A stretch of DNA of 64,000 nucleotides from NCBI GenBank assembly GCA_000272025.2, contig AKCV02000015.1, positions 682,001 through 746,000 of the forward strand, read 5' to 3'. A program made the translations under genes and the position numbers. This document shows, one piece after another, positions 1-9,580 of this stretch (position 1 is its first letter; each line of letters opens with the position of its first letter). This DNA comes from Imbroritus primus. Its GTDB lineage: Bacteria > Pseudomonadota > Gammaproteobacteria > Burkholderiales > Burkholderiaceae. The notes beneath the pieces are model-generated. The model was not told where the DNA came from. It saw only the letters and a program-made list of their open reading frames with translations, and did no database searches.

Positions 1-149
1 ATTTCGGATGCGTGCCGGCAACGGTGCGTGGCCGGAACACGGCGAGATGGAAACCCGTTTCCGTCTCGACCGTAAAACAAGTGGCTGCGGGTCATGCAAG
101 TATCGGCGTTTGCCGGTCACCTGTACGCCATATAAAACGGAGTTGTTTC
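1..149. other. Leader upstream of rpmI
   Basis: No convincing gene is seen here. In most bacteria infC (initiation factor IF3) lies just upstream of rpmI, and this stretch is probably the infC-rpmI spacer or leader. I do not see a recognisable IF3 C-terminus. A purine-rich ribosome binding site (CGGAG) lies about 8 bases before the rpmI ATG. Confidence 0.4.
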
Positions 150-347
150 ATGCCTAAGATGAAGACCAAGAAAAGCGCCTCCAAGCGCTTTGTGGTGCGC
201 GCAGGCGGTTCCATCAAGCGCGGCCAGGCCTTCAAGCGTCACATCCTGACGAAGAAGACCACCAAGAACAAGCGCCATCTGCGCGGTGCAGTCCAGGTTC
301 ACGAGTCTGACGTGAAATCGGTGCGCGCAATGATGCCGTACGCCTAA
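150..347 (+). CDS. rpmI: 50S ribosomal protein L35
   Basis: The 65-residue protein is very rich in Lys and Arg and has the family start [14 protein letters not shown], so the ATG at 150 is chosen over a longer in-frame GTG ORF starting at 12. L35 is a small protein of the large ribosomal subunit. The length is normal. It lies 27 bases upstream of rplT in the usual infC-rpmI-rplT order, and the two are surely cotranscribed. In other bacteria L20 represses this operon by binding the leader; no such structure was identified here. Confidence 0.97.
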   Translation: MPKMKTKKSASKRFVVRAGGSIKRGQAFKRHILTKKTTKNKRHLRGAVQVHESDVKSVRAMMPYA

Positions 348-374
348 CCCTAACAATTACTTCAGGAGCATTCC

Positions 375-731
375 ATGCCTCGAGTCAAACGTGGGGTTAC
401 CGCACGGGCCCGCCACAAGAAAGTCATCAACGCAGCCAAGGGTTACCGCGGCCGCCGCAACAACGTCTACCGCGTTGCCAAGCAGGCCGTCATGCGTGCC
501 GGCCAGTACGCCTACCGCGATCGCCGCAACAAGAAGCGCGTATTCCGCCGCCTCTGGATTGCGCGTATCAACGCGGCAGTGCGTCAGCATGACATGACCT
601 ACAGCGTGTTCATCAATGGCCTCAAGAAAGCCTCGATCGAACTAGACCGCAAGGTGCTGTCGGACATGGCAATTCACGACAAGCCGGCATTTGCCGCGAT
701 TGTCGCGCAAGTGAAGAGCCACGTTGCCTGA
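375..731 (+). CDS. rplT: 50S ribosomal protein L20
   Basis: The 118-residue basic protein begins [16 protein letters not shown], the hallmark of L20. L20 binds 23S rRNA, is needed early in large-subunit assembly and autoregulates its operon in several bacteria. Length and sequence are typical. An intrinsic terminator follows at 803-832, before pheS, so pheST may be transcribed partly by read-through. Confidence 0.98.
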   Translation: MPRVKRGVTARARHKKVINAAKGYRGRRNNVYRVAKQAVMRAGQYAYRDRRNKKRVFRRLWIARINAAVRQHDMTYSVFINGLKKASIELDRKVLSDMAIHDKPAFAAIVAQVKSHVA

Positions 732-802
732 TTGGCTTGTCTGACGCTTGGCGCATACCACCTCGGCATTCCTCGTGATGCCGGCGTGGCGCCAGTCTGA
801 TT

Positions 803-832
803 GACGGGGCTCCTCACCGGGCCCCGTTTTTC
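803..832 (+). terminator. Intrinsic terminator/attenuator between rplT and pheS
   Basis: A GC-rich stem (CGGGGC paired with GCCCCG, loop of about 9 bases) is followed by a run of five T. It lies 71 bases after rplT and 42 before pheS. In enterobacteria pheST is controlled by attenuation; here I see only the hairpin and no obvious Phe-rich leader peptide, so simple termination or partial read-through is the safer reading. Confidence 0.75.
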
Positions 833-873
833 ATTTCCACCCTGATTTCCATACCATTCAGCAGATTTCCGTC

Positions 874-1908
874 ATGTCCCAGGATCTGGATCAAATCGTT
901 GCCGACGCCGAAGCCGCTTTCGCCGCCGTGTCCGACAATGCCTCCCTCGAAAACGAGAAGGCACGCTTTCTCGGCAAGACCGGTGCGCTGACCGAACTGC
1001 TGAAGGGTCTCGGCAAGCTCGATCCGGAGACGCGCAAGACCGAAGGTGCCCGCATCAACCAGGCCAAGGTGCGTATCGAAGCGGCCTTGCAGGGCCGCCG
1101 CCAGGCACTGGCCGACGCACTGCTGAACGCGCGCCTCGCCGCCGAGCAGATCGACGTGACGCTGCCGGGCCGCAGCGTCGCCAAGGGCAGCCTGCATCCT
1201 GTCATGCAGACCTGGGAGCGTGTCACGCAGATCTTCGGTTCGATTGGTTTCGACGTGGCCGATGGCCCCGAGATCGAAACCGACTGGATGAACTTCACCG
1301 CGCTGAACAATCCGGATAACCATCCGGCCCGTTCCATGCAGGACACGTTCTACGTCGACGGTAAAGACAGCGAAGGCAAGCTTCTGCTGCTGCGCACGCA
1401 CACCAGCCCGATGCAGGTGCGCTATGCCCGCATGCATGTCGAGAAGTACAAGCATCTCGATACGATGCCGCCGATCAAGGTCATCGCCCCGGGGCGTACC
1501 TATCGCGTCGACAGCGACGCCACGCATTCGCCGATGTTCCACCAGGTCGAAGGCTTGTGGATTGCCGAGAATGTAAGTTTTGCCGACCTCAAGGGCGTGT
1601 ATTCCGATTTCCTGCGCAAATTCTTCGAAAGCGACGATATCCAGGTGCGTTTCCGCCCGTCGTACTTTCCGTTCACGGAGCCGTCGGCCGAGATCGACAT
1701 GGCGTTCGGCAGTGGCCGCTGGCTGGAAATTTCCGGCTCGGGCCAGGTGCATCCGACCGTCATACGCAACATGGGCCTGGACCCGGAACGCTACATCGGC
1801 TTTGCTTTCGGTTCGGGCCTCGAGCGCCTGACCATGCTGCGCTATGGCATTAATGACCTGCGCCTGTTCTTTGAGGGCGACATGCGCTTCCTGCGCCAGT
1901 TCGCCTGA
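874..1908 (+). CDS. pheS: Phenylalanine-tRNA ligase alpha subunit
   Basis: The 344-residue protein has the N-terminal coiled-coil tRNA-binding arm (about residues 1-90) and the class II synthetase core. Motif 2 ([14 protein letters not shown]) and motif 3 ([10 protein letters not shown]) near the C-terminus are clear. With PheT it forms the cytoplasmic alpha2-beta2 enzyme that charges tRNA-Phe. The length is normal for bacteria. The pheT gene follows after 69 bases in the same direction. Confidence 0.98.
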   Translation: MSQDLDQIVADAEAAFAAVSDNASLENEKARFLGKTGALTELLKGLGKLDPETRKTEGARINQAKVRIEAALQGRRQALADALLNARLAAEQIDVTLPGRSVAKGSLHPVMQTWERVTQIFGSIGFDVADGPEIETDWMNFTALNNPDNHPARSMQDTFYVDGKDSEGKLLLLRTHTSPMQVRYARMHVEKYKHLDTMPPIKVIAPGRTYRVDSDATHSPMFHQVEGLWIAENVSFADLKGVYSDFLRKFFESDDIQVRFRPSYFPFTEPSAEIDMAFGSGRWLEISGSGQVHPTVIRNMGLDPERYIGFAFGSGLERLTMLRYGINDLRLFFEGDMRFLRQFA

Positions 1909-1977
1909 GCCGCCGCATCGAACGCACGACCGACAAGCTGCACCGACAAACCGAATACGACTGACTGACACATCGCC

Positions 1978-4404
1978 ATGCAATTCCCGGAATCCTGGCT
2001 TCGCACCTTCGTCACCCCGCCGCTCTCGACCGACGCGCTGGCCCATCAGCTCACCATGGCCGGCCTCGAAGTCGAGGAGGTCAATCCGGTCGCGCCCCCG
2101 TTCGACAAGATCGTCGTCGGTCATGTGCTGTCCACGGAAAAGCATCCGGATGCCGACCGCCTGAACGTCTGCAAGGTTGACGTCGGTAGTGGCGAACCCC
2201 TGCAGATCGTCTGCGGCGCGCCGAACGTCAAGCCTGGTATCAAAGTACCGTGCGCGCTGGTCGGTGCAGTGCTGCCGCCGGCTGAAGAAGGCGGCAAGCC
2301 CTTCGCCATCAAGATTGGCAAGCTGCGCGGCGTGGAAAGCTACGGCATGCTGTGCTCGGCCCGCGAACTGAAGCTCTCGGAAGACCATGGCGGCCTGCTG
2401 ATCCTCGCGGACGATGCGGCGGTTGGCGCAAACGTGCGCGACGTACTGGCGCTCGATGACAGCGTGTTCGTCATCAAGCTCACGCCCAACAAGGCAGATT
2501 GCCTCTCGATTCATGGTGTGGCGCGCGAAGTCGCCGCGCTCAATGGCCTGCCACTGACGGTGCCGGCCATGACGCCGGTGCCGGTGACACTGTCCGACGT
2601 ACTGCCCGTGAAGATCAGCGCACCCGATCTCTGTGGCCGTTTTTCCGGCCGTATCATTCGCGGCGTCAATGCGCGTGCGGCAACGCCGGCCTGGATGGTG
2701 CAGCGCCTCGAGCGCGCTGGCCAGCGCAGCATTTCGGCGCTCGTCGATATTTCCAACTATGTGATGCTCGAGCTCGGTCGCCCGTCGCACGTGTTCGATC
2801 TCGACAAGGTGCATGGCGGTCTCGACGTGCGTTGGGGCAAGCTGGGCGAGCAGATCAAGCTGCTCAATGGCAACACGATCGAACTCGACGCCAACGTTGG
2901 TGTGATTGCCGCGGAGCAGGGCGTGGAAAGCCTTGCCGGCATCATGGGCGGCGATGCCACGGCCGTGTCGCTCGACACCACCAATATCTACCTCGAAGCC
3001 GCGTTCTGGTGGCCCACCGCCATCCAGGGCCGCGCACGCCGCTACAATTTCTCCACCGATGCGGCACACCGTTTCGAACGGGGCGTGGACTACGCCACCA
3101 CGGTCGAGCACATCGAACGCATTTCCGCGCTGATCCTCGACATCTGCGGCGGACAAGCCGGTCCGGTGGATGACCAGATCGTCAACCTGCCGCAGCGTGC
3201 GCCGGTCAAGCTGCGCGTGGCGCGTGCCGTGCGCGTGCTGGGCGTGCCGCTGAGCGCGCAACAGATCGGCGACATCTTCACGCGCCTTGGCCTCGAACAC
3301 ACGCTCGATGGTGATGTGTTCTCCGTTACACCGCCGACCTACCGCTTCGACCTCGAGATCGAGGAAGACCTGATCGAGGAAGTGGCGCGGATCTACGGTT
3401 TCGAGAACATTCCGGCCAATCCGCCTGTCGCGGTCAGCGAGATGCGACCGACCAACGAAGCGCAGCGCTCCGTGCACGCCATCCGTCATCGCATTGCGGC
3501 GCGCGACTATCAGGAAGTCGTCAACTTCGCTTTTGTCGAAGAAGAGTGGGAGCGCGACTTTGCCGGCAACGATACACCGATCCGCCTGCTCAACCCGATC
3601 GCCAGCCAACTGGCCGTGATGCGCACCACGCTGATCGGCAGCCTGGTGGACAAGGTGCGCTATAACCTCAATCGCAAGGCCAGCCGCGTGCGCCTGTTCG
3701 AAGTTGGCCGCGTCTTCTTGCGCGATGCCGCAGTGGCCGATGGCGGACTCACTGTTGCCGGCTATCGCCAGCCGGTGATGGCCGGCGGCATTGCCTATGG
3801 TCCTGCCAATGAAGAGCAGTGGGGCGTGGCCACACGCCCAGTCGATTTCTTCGACGTCAAGGGCGATCTGGAAACCATTCTCCTGCCGCTGCGGGCACGT
3901 TTCGAAAAAGCCGAGCATCCCGCGCTGCATCCGGGCCGCTCCGCGCGCATCGTCATCGATGGCCAGCCTGCCGGCTGGCTTGGTGAGTTACATCCACGCC
4001 TGCTGCAGAAGTACGAGCTGGCACAGTCGCCTGTCATTTTCGAGCTTGCGCTCGATGCAATGCGCGCCATCGGCATGCCCGCATACCGCGAGGTTTCGCG
4101 GTTCCAGGCAGTGACGCGCGACTTGGCATTGGTCGTGAAACAGGATGTCAGCGTCCAGTCCGTACTGGATGCCATGCAGGCCGCCGTGGCACGCAGCGCC
4201 CATGCCGGCATCGTTCAGGCCATTGCCCTGTTCGACGAATTCCGCCCCAAGAACGCCGGATCCAGCCTGGCGCAGGACGAGAAAAGCCTTGCCTTCCGGA
4301 TTACCATGCAAGATACTGGATCGACCCTTCAGGACGAGACGGTAGAAGCCGCAGTGGCCGTGGTGCGTGAAGGCGCCACCGCCTGCGGCGCAAAGCTTCG
4401 ATAA
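1978..4404 (+). CDS. pheT: Phenylalanine-tRNA ligase beta subunit
   Basis: The 808-residue protein starts [12 protein letters not shown]. Family domains are in order: an N-terminal OB-fold tRNA-binding (EMAP-like) domain at about 40-150, B3/B4 editing domain, B5 domain, catalytic-like core, and a C-terminal ferredoxin-like anticodon-binding domain over the last 95 residues or so (region [18 protein letters not shown]). It pairs with PheS and supplies editing and tRNA binding. The length is normal and the frame is intact. Confidence 0.98.
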   Translation: MQFPESWLRTFVTPPLSTDALAHQLTMAGLEVEEVNPVAPPFDKIVVGHVLSTEKHPDADRLNVCKVDVGSGEPLQIVCGAPNVKPGIKVPCALVGAVLPPAEEGGKPFAIKIGKLRGVESYGMLCSARELKLSEDHGGLLILADDAAVGANVRDVLALDDSVFVIKLTPNKADCLSIHGVAREVAALNGLPLTVPAMTPVPVTLSDVLPVKISAPDLCGRFSGRIIRGVNARAATPAWMVQRLERAGQRSISALVDISNYVMLELGRPSHVFDLDKVHGGLDVRWGKLGEQIKLLNGNTIELDANVGVIAAEQGVESLAGIMGGDATAVSLDTTNIYLEAAFWWPTAIQGRARRYNFSTDAAHRFERGVDYATTVEHIERISALILDICGGQAGPVDDQIVNLPQRAPVKLRVARAVRVLGVPLSAQQIGDIFTRLGLEHTLDGDVFSVTPPTYRFDLEIEEDLIEEVARIYGFENIPANPPVAVSEMRPTNEAQRSVHAIRHRIAARDYQEVVNFAFVEEEWERDFAGNDTPIRLLNPIASQLAVMRTTLIGSLVDKVRYNLNRKASRVRLFEVGRVFLRDAAVADGGLTVAGYRQPVMAGGIAYGPANEEQWGVATRPVDFFDVKGDLETILLPLRARFEKAEHPALHPGRSARIVIDGQPAGWLGELHPRLLQKYELAQSPVIFELALDAMRAIGMPAYREVSRFQAVTRDLALVVKQDVSVQSVLDAMQAAVARSAHAGIVQAIALFDEFRPKNAGSSLAQDEKSLAFRITMQDTGSTLQDETVEAAVAVVREGATACGAKLR

Positions 4405-4415
4405 GGCGCGACGCC

Positions 4416-4904
4416 ATGTTCCCTGCCGACTCCCAGCTGACGGACCATGACGCCATGCCATCACCGGCTTCCGATATTGCGATGATGAACCAAGACTCCG
4501 TCAAATCCGCCCACGATCTCGTTGATCAGTCCGCCACCGACGGACGCCAGTCCACCGCCGCTGGTGCGCGCAGCGCACGCGGTGCGGACGTGCCGACGCT
4601 GACCAAGGCAGAGCTGGCTGAGTTGCTGTTCGAGCAGGTGGGTCTCAACAAGCGCGAGTCCAAGGACATGGTCGAAGCCTTCTTCGATGTCATCTGCGAA
4701 GCGCTCGAGCAGGGCGACAGCGTCAAGCTGTCGGGCTTCGGCAATTTCCAGTTGCGCGACAAGCGCCAGCGTCCCGGCCGCAATCCCAAGACCGGCGCGG
4801 TCATTCCCATCACCGCACGGCGCGTCGTCACGTTCCGCGCCAGCCAGAAGCTCAAGACACTCGTCGAAGAACGGGCGCTGCCTGACACGGCTGCTGCCGT
4901 TTGA
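4416..4904 (+). CDS. ihfA: Integration host factor alpha subunit, N-terminally extended
   Basis: The HU/IHF fold begins at [15 protein letters not shown] (residue 62 of the longest form) and includes the DNA-intercalating arm with the RPGRNPKTG motif. IHF alpha pairs with IHF beta to bend DNA at promoters and recombination sites. The start is uncertain: ATG codons at 4416, 4455, 4482 and 4485 are all in frame. The one at 4485 (MNQDSVKS) would leave an extension of about 38 residues, closer to the modest extensions known in Burkholderiales. The extension is rich in Ala, Ser, Asp and Gly. Position after pheT is the classic ihfA locus. Confidence 0.9.
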   Translation: MFPADSQLTDHDAMPSPASDIAMMNQDSVKSAHDLVDQSATDGRQSTAAGARSARGADVPTLTKAELAELLFEQVGLNKRESKDMVEAFFDVICEALEQGDSVKLSGFGNFQLRDKRQRPGRNPKTGAVIPITARRVVTFRASQKLKTLVEERALPDTAAAV

Positions 4905-4924
4905 GCACGGCCGGAGCCGCCACC

Positions 4925-5392
4925 ATGAGTGAACGACGTTCCGAGCGCGATGCGCTGCCGCCGATTCCAGCCAAACGCTACTTCACCATCGGCGAAGTGA
5001 GTGAGCTGTGTGCCGTCAAGCCGCACGTACTGCGCTACTGGGAGCAGGAGTTCACGCAGCTCAAGCCGGTCAAGCGACGCGGCAACCGCCGGTACTACCA
5101 GCATCACGAAGTGCTGCTGATCCGCCGCATCCGCGAACTGCTGTACGAACAGGGCTTCACCATCAACGGCGCGCGCAACCGACTGGAAAGCCAGCGGCAA
5201 GGCGCGCCGGAGAGTGTCGCGCCAGCCAGTACGCCTGTCCCTCCCGTTGCAGCCGTGTCAGGCGTGACCTCCATCGACCCTAACCTGCTGCGAATTGAGC
5301 TTGCCGAAGTCATGCGCCTGCTCAATGTGGTTCGTTTCGGCGTCATCGATCCCGAAGGGCGCGACAGCTCTGACGCAGGGGGCGAGCACTAG
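4925..5392 (+). CDS. MerR-family transcriptional regulator
   Basis: The 155-residue protein has an N-terminal MerR winged helix (YFTIGEVSELCAVKPHVLRYWEQEF, residues about 19-45, then RRGNRRYY) and a short C-terminal tail. There is no Cys-rich metal-binding loop, so it is not a metal sensor of the MerR/CueR type. A MerR-like gene of this size directly after ihfA is a conserved arrangement in beta- and gammaproteobacteria, usually of unknown target. ATG 4925 is chosen because the regulator domain starts soon after it. It probably shares a transcript with ihfA, whose stop is 20 bases upstream. Confidence 0.9.
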   Translation: MSERRSERDALPPIPAKRYFTIGEVSELCAVKPHVLRYWEQEFTQLKPVKRRGNRRYYQHHEVLLIRRIRELLYEQGFTINGARNRLESQRQGAPESVAPASTPVPPVAAVSGVTSIDPNLLRIELAEVMRLLNVVRFGVIDPEGRDSSDAGGEH

Positions 5393-5410
5393 TCATTTGC
5401 GGCCGGGCTC

Positions 5411-5419
5411 TGTTATACT
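5411..5419 (+). promoter_or_regulatory. Extended -10 promoter of tRNA-Pro
   Basis: The sequence TGTTATACT fits an extended -10 element (TG-n-TATACT). It ends 9 bases before the mature tRNA, about right for a start site just upstream of the tRNA. No good -35 is seen at 17 bases, which extended -10 promoters can tolerate. Confidence 0.5.
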
Positions 5420-5428
5420 TGCCGGCTT

Positions 5429-5505
<77 letters not shown>

Positions 5506-5510
5506 GACAG

Positions 5511-5546
5511 AACCCGCACAGTCGTTGGCTGTGCGGGTTTTTTATT
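5511..5546 (+). terminator. Intrinsic terminator after tRNA-Pro
   Basis: The stem AACCCGCACAG pairs with CTGTGCGGGTT around a short loop and is followed by a T-rich tract (TTTTTTATTTT). Confidence 0.9.
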
Positions 5547-5740
5547 TTCTGCGTTGGGTAGCGCGCATACCCTTCTATTTGGATGACATCCAATATTCAT
5601 GCCGTGGGCGCCGCCGCATGACGAGCGAAGCAAGAACTTCGCGCTGGTGGCACGAGCAGCTCAGTCCGTGCCCCCATCCGGTTTTCGCCAAACTATGCAA
5701 GAATCCGACGAAACAGAAGACAACACCAAAGGAGGGATGC

Positions 5741-6055
5741 ATGGACCCGCTCATCATCGATCTGGTTCGGCAGTACATTTACATGGTGGTACTGGCTTGT
5801 GTCGTCATGGCTGCCGCGTTCTTCTGGCGCCGTCCGGCGGAACGCAATCCTGTCAGCAAAGGTGCCATTGTGGCCATGGTGCTGATGGCAGCGGTCTTCA
5901 TGCTTGTCGTTTCCCTGGTCGCGCAGGCTGTTCTCGGGTTTATCTCAACGTCTGCCGACAACATGACCATCGTGGCGAGAGTCGCGCTGCCGCTGGTCGC
6001 GGGGTTCTGGTTTGCGCATTCCCGTCTGCGCGTGCTCTGGACGGGTGTGCGTTAG
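5741..6055 (+). CDS. Small membrane protein of unknown function
   Basis: The 104-residue protein has about three hydrophobic segments (residues about 12-28, 41-66 and 78-94) separated by a short basic loop (WRRPAERNPVSKG). No family was recognised. The ATG at 5741 follows a strong ribosome binding site (GGAGGG, spacing about 6). Upstream in-frame starts from 5525 would run through unlikely sequence. It is convergent with norB, whose stop lies 85 bases away, so no operon partner is evident. Confidence 0.75.
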   Translation: MDPLIIDLVRQYIYMVVLACVVMAAAFFWRRPAERNPVSKGAIVAMVLMAAVFMLVVSLVAQAVLGFISTSADNMTIVARVALPLVAGFWFAHSRLRVLWTGVR

Positions 6056-6140
6056 CAGGCAATCTTGCCCGGACGAGCGGGGCAGCGATGACCCGCATGG
6101 TCCCAGCGCGGTACAGCCAGTGTGCCAGGCCTATGGTAGG

Positions 6141-8432
6141 TCACCGCACGGTCGGTTGGCGGTTCGCCCTGGCGTGATCAAGGTGTGTCTGCGAGCCCGT
6201 CCGAAACAGCCCCAGAATCACGACCTGCCACGCGACCGCGATGGCGCCGACGATGAACACGACATCGCCGAATGTGCGGAGCCAGCGCAGCGTTTCGAGG
6301 AAGGCCTGCTGCAGGAATTCGGCACTGCGCGCATACCACATGCCCGTGGTCACGCTTGCCTGGAACTGGAACAGGCCGACGGGGAGCAGGCTGGTGAAGA
6401 TCATGAGCACAAGCCCCGCATTCAGGCCCCAGAAACCGGTGCGCATCAGCCCCTCGCTGAAGGTGATCTCCGGCCGGATGTAGCGCAGTACCAGAAGCGT
6501 GAAGCCGAGCGCAAGGAAGCCATACACGCCGAATAGCGCGGCATGGGCATGCACTGCCGTAGTGTTGAGTCCCTGCAGATAGAAGAGCGCAACCGGCGTG
6601 TTGATCATGAAGCCGAACACGCCCGCACCCAGCATGTTCCAGAACGCGACGGCCACGAAGCACATCAGCGGCCAGCGCAGCGGGCGCATCCATGGTGCGC
6701 GGTCGCGCAGGCTCCAATGTTCCCACGCTTCGTAGCCCAGCACGATGAGAGGCACGACCTCGAGCGCGCTGAATGCCGCGCCGACCGCGAGAATCGGCGT
6801 TGTGGTTCCCGAGAAATAGAGGTGGTGGAAGGTGCCCGGTACGCCGCCGACCATGAACAGCGATGCCGAGGCGAGGCTGGCGGCCGTGGCGATGCGTTTC
6901 GAGACCAGCTCCATCGAGGCGAAGATGAAAGCGATGGCAGCTGTAGCGAAGACTTCGAAAATCCCCTCGACCCACAGGTGGACGACCCACCAGCGCCAGT
7001 ACTCCATGATGGTGATGTGCGTACGCTCGCCGTAGAACAGGCCCGAGCCGTAGAACAGGCCAATCGCGACGGTCGACACGGTGAGCAGGGCGAGCAGGCT
7101 CTTGTCGCCGCCTGGCTTGCGCAGCGCCGGCAGCATGCAGCGCAGCATCAGCGCCAGCCAGAACAACAATCCGCCAAACAGCGCGATCTGCCAGAGCCGG
7201 CCGAGGTCGAGGTATTCATAGCCCTGGTGCCCCAGCCAGAAGCCGAGTCCGCTGGGCAGAACCTGGGCAATGGCCAGATAGTTGCCGATGAACGATCCCG
7301 CAACGACGAGAATCAGCGCCCAGAACAGGATATCGACCCCCAGTTTCTGATGCCTGGGGTCGCCGCCGTGGATAACGGGCGCCAGGAACAGGCCGGCGGC
7401 CAGGAATGCTGTGGCAATCCACAGCACTGCGCTCTGGATATGCCACGTCCGGGTCAGGGCATAGGGAAACCACTGTGACACGTCGATGCCATAGAAGCTC
7501 TGCCCCTCGATCGTGTAATGCGCGGTGAAGCCGCCAATGAACACCTGGAAGGTAAACAGGGCAGCGACGACGAACAGGTACTTGCCGAGGGCCCGCTGCG
7601 AGGGCGTCAATGTGGCGAGCGTGAGCGGGTCGCGTGCGGCGGCGACGAGCGGGGTGTCGTCATGGCGGCGCAGGAAGGCCCAGCCCCAGATCAGCGTGCC
7701 CACGCCGGCAATCAGGATGACGACACAGGCGAGCGACCAGAGGATGTTCTCGGCCGTTGGCTGGTTGCCGATCAATGGCTCGGGTGGCCAGTTGTTCGTA
7801 TAGGTGGCGACCGTGCCCGGCCGCTCGGTCGATGCGGCCCAGGCGGTCCAGAAAAAGAAATTCGCCAGCTTCTGGCGTTTCTCTGCGCTGGGTAGCGTGG
7901 CTTCCTTCATTGCATAGTGATCGCGCATCTGCCGCAATGCGAGATCGTCGCCATACAACTGGTCATAGTGGCTGGCCGTCAATGCGATCGCACGGGCCCG
8001 GCGCTCCGAAACCGTGACGGCACCTGTTGCGGCGTCGTAGCTGTTATGCCGGTACTCTTCTTTCAGTTGATGCGTCAATCCCGCTTTCTGCGCCACGTCG
8101 AGTGCGTCGAACGTCTTGCCATGCGCCTGCTGCGCAGCGAGATCCAGCCACGCCAGCAGTTCCCGGTGCAGCCAGTCTGCTGTCCAGTCGGGTGCCTGGT
8201 AGGCGCCGTGCCCCCAGATGGAGCCGAGCTGCATGCCGCCGGTGCTTTGCCAGGCTGCTTGCCCGGCCATGATGTCGTCGTGCGTCATCAGCACCTGGCC
8301 TGTGCTGGTGACAACCTGGGTGGGGATAGGTGGGGCCTTGCGATAGACCTCGACGCCTGAGACGCCCAATATGGCAAAGGTCACCGTGAGGACGGCGATC
8401 AATGTCCACCAAAGCTTGCGGTACTCTCCCAT
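6141..8432 (-). CDS. norB: Quinol-dependent nitric oxide reductase (qNOR)
   Basis: The 763-residue membrane enzyme reduces 2 NO to N2O with quinol. The N-terminal part (about 1-230) is the periplasmic cytochrome-c-like extension, fused to a heme-copper-oxidase-type core; this fusion and the absence of norC mark the single-subunit qNOR class. The core has HLWVEGIFE, whose His and two Glu match the spacing of the heme b3/FeB site, plus FHHLYFSG and HAHAALFG with the other metal-ligand histidines. The ATG at 8432 follows GGAGG. No norD, norQ, norR or nsrR lies in the window, so it is more likely used for NO detoxification or partial denitrification. Confidence 0.97.
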   Translation of the reverse strand: MGEYRKLWWTLIAVLTVTFAILGVSGVEVYRKAPPIPTQVVTSTGQVLMTHDDIMAGQAAWQSTGGMQLGSIWGHGAYQAPDWTADWLHRELLAWLDLAAQQAHGKTFDALDVAQKAGLTHQLKEEYRHNSYDAATGAVTVSERRARAIALTASHYDQLYGDDLALRQMRDHYAMKEATLPSAEKRQKLANFFFWTAWAASTERPGTVATYTNNWPPEPLIGNQPTAENILWSLACVVILIAGVGTLIWGWAFLRRHDDTPLVAAARDPLTLATLTPSQRALGKYLFVVAALFTFQVFIGGFTAHYTIEGQSFYGIDVSQWFPYALTRTWHIQSAVLWIATAFLAAGLFLAPVIHGGDPRHQKLGVDILFWALILVVAGSFIGNYLAIAQVLPSGLGFWLGHQGYEYLDLGRLWQIALFGGLLFWLALMLRCMLPALRKPGGDKSLLALLTVSTVAIGLFYGSGLFYGERTHITIMEYWRWWVVHLWVEGIFEVFATAAIAFIFASMELVSKRIATAASLASASLFMVGGVPGTFHHLYFSGTTTPILAVGAAFSALEVVPLIVLGYEAWEHWSLRDRAPWMRPLRWPLMCFVAVAFWNMLGAGVFGFMINTPVALFYLQGLNTTAVHAHAALFGVYGFLALGFTLLVLRYIRPEITFSEGLMRTGFWGLNAGLVLMIFTSLLPVGLFQFQASVTTGMWYARSAEFLQQAFLETLRWLRTFGDVVFIVGAIAVAWQVVILGLFRTGSQTHLDHARANRQPTVR

Positions 8433-8881
8433 CAGAGCCTCCCTTGGTCTTGACAGCTAGTACGTCAGGTGTCCGGCAGGTGTTTCTTCGTGTGGCTTGG
8501 TGCGGCGTGATGTGGTCTGGTGTGGCCCGGTGGGGCGAGGCGGGCAGCCCGCGAGGCAGCCATGATCGTCTCGGACACACCTGTTGCCCTGTCGGCAATT
8601 TGATTCCAGACAGGGAAAAAGCCACGTCGGCTATGTTCAAGCATAGCAAAGCTGACCGCAATATCTTTGCGCTGGATCAAATTGCGATGCTTTCGATGGG
8701 TGGGGCGTGGCGACGTGGCTGGATTGCCCTCGTGATGCGGGGGCGAAAGCCTGACGCCCGGACCAGGTTGTTGGTACCTTGGAAGAAGGTTGCGTCGGAG
8801 CGTCGCCCGTGTCTCGTCACAGTGTGATACCTGCGTGCATGCGACCTGCTGTGCCGCTGTATCCGGGAGCGCGCGAAAAAA
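8433..8881. other. Intergenic region upstream of norB
   Basis: No gene is seen in these 449 bases. The norB promoter should lie here on the minus strand. An FNR/Dnr-like palindrome is at 8667-8680. A short inverted repeat (TGAC, 9 bases, GTCA) lies at 8451-8467, just upstream of the norB ribosome binding site. Confidence 0.5.
8667..8680 (-). promoter_or_regulatory. Possible FNR/Dnr-type site upstream of norB
   Basis: TTGCG-CTGG-ATCAA keeps the TTG-N8-CAA frame of CRP/FNR-family sites (consensus TTGAT-N4-ATCAA) with one poor half. It is 235 bases upstream of the norB start, a long distance. It fits oxygen- or NO-responsive control of norB, but this is suggested only by sequence resemblance. 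Confidence 0.3.
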
Positions 8882-9466
8882 TTACCGGTCGCGTGTCCGC
8901 AGATATGCCAGGACCGGCTCCAGGGCAGCTAGCGCCGGTGCAGCCTCGCATGCTTTGCTCGGGGTGGACCATGGATACGAAAGCCGTGCCAGCCAGCCAT
9001 CGAGGATGACCTTGGCCGTGTCGGCGGGCAGGACTTCCATCGCTTCGATGACGATTTCCAGCGTTTGCACGCGGCGATCTTGGCGGGCCTTCGTGAAGGT
9101 CCACCCATAGCTGCCGCAGCCGACGCGCACATTGCCGCTCTGCTTGTCCGTCATACCGACCAGCCAGTCGCAGCGATAAGTATCTGCGTCGGCAGCGGGC
9201 GGGGTGCCGGCCAGGCAGAAGGTGTAGACATTGTCGTAGGTCTGTCCGAAGCGCCGGACCAGCACGTCGGTGATGGCAGCCAAGCCTTCGCTGCGCGCCG
9301 GGAAAGAAATCGCATCGGACTTCACCGTCATCTGCAGCGTGGCGTCAGAGGCAAAGGCATGCGGCATGAGGTGCGGGCGGTTCTCGTCCTTGGCGCGGAT
9401 ATATGTGCGGATCAACGCAGCGGGATCGAGTGCGTGGGTGCGTCCGGCTGTGGCGGGGGCGGTCAT
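8882..9466 (-). CDS. NTF2/SnoaL-like fold protein of unknown function
   Basis: The 194-residue protein looks like a cone-shaped NTF2-like domain: an N-terminal helix (LIRTYIRAKDENRPHLM), a strand with FASDATLQM, and central strands with TYRCDWLVGM and CGSYGWTF. This fold occurs in ketosteroid isomerases, SnoaL-type cyclases and many proteins of unknown role. I see no defined catalytic pair. There is no signal peptide, so it is likely cytoplasmic. A ribosome binding site (AAGGAA) precedes the ATG. It has the same orientation as the Ntn hydrolase upstream but is separated by 114 bases. Confidence 0.7.
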   Translation of the reverse strand: MTAPATAGRTHALDPAALIRTYIRAKDENRPHLMPHAFASDATLQMTVKSDAISFPARSEGLAAITDVLVRRFGQTYDNVYTFCLAGTPPAADADTYRCDWLVGMTDKQSGNVRVGCGSYGWTFTKARQDRRVQTLEIVIEAMEVLPADTAKVILDGWLARLSYPWSTPSKACEAAPALAALEPVLAYLRTRDR

Positions 9467-9580
9467 CTCTGGCGTTCCTTCAAAGGGCGTAGCGCATGCA
9501 CGTTGCAGCGATCAGGGCATCATACTCCACGACGCATCCACGGTATGCCGCCATGATGCTGCAAGTCGTTACATGACAAG

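Noticed and set aside
814-3930. 1038-residue open frame on the minus strand opposite pheS-pheT
   Set aside because: It is the complement of two certain genes, has an amino-acid make-up typical of antisense GC-rich DNA (many His, Arg, Asp) and no recognisable domain.
8451-8467. TGAC-N9-GTCA inverted repeat as a NorR site
   Set aside because: NorR sites have the opposite orientation (GTCA-N3-TGAC) and spacing; similarity is superficial.
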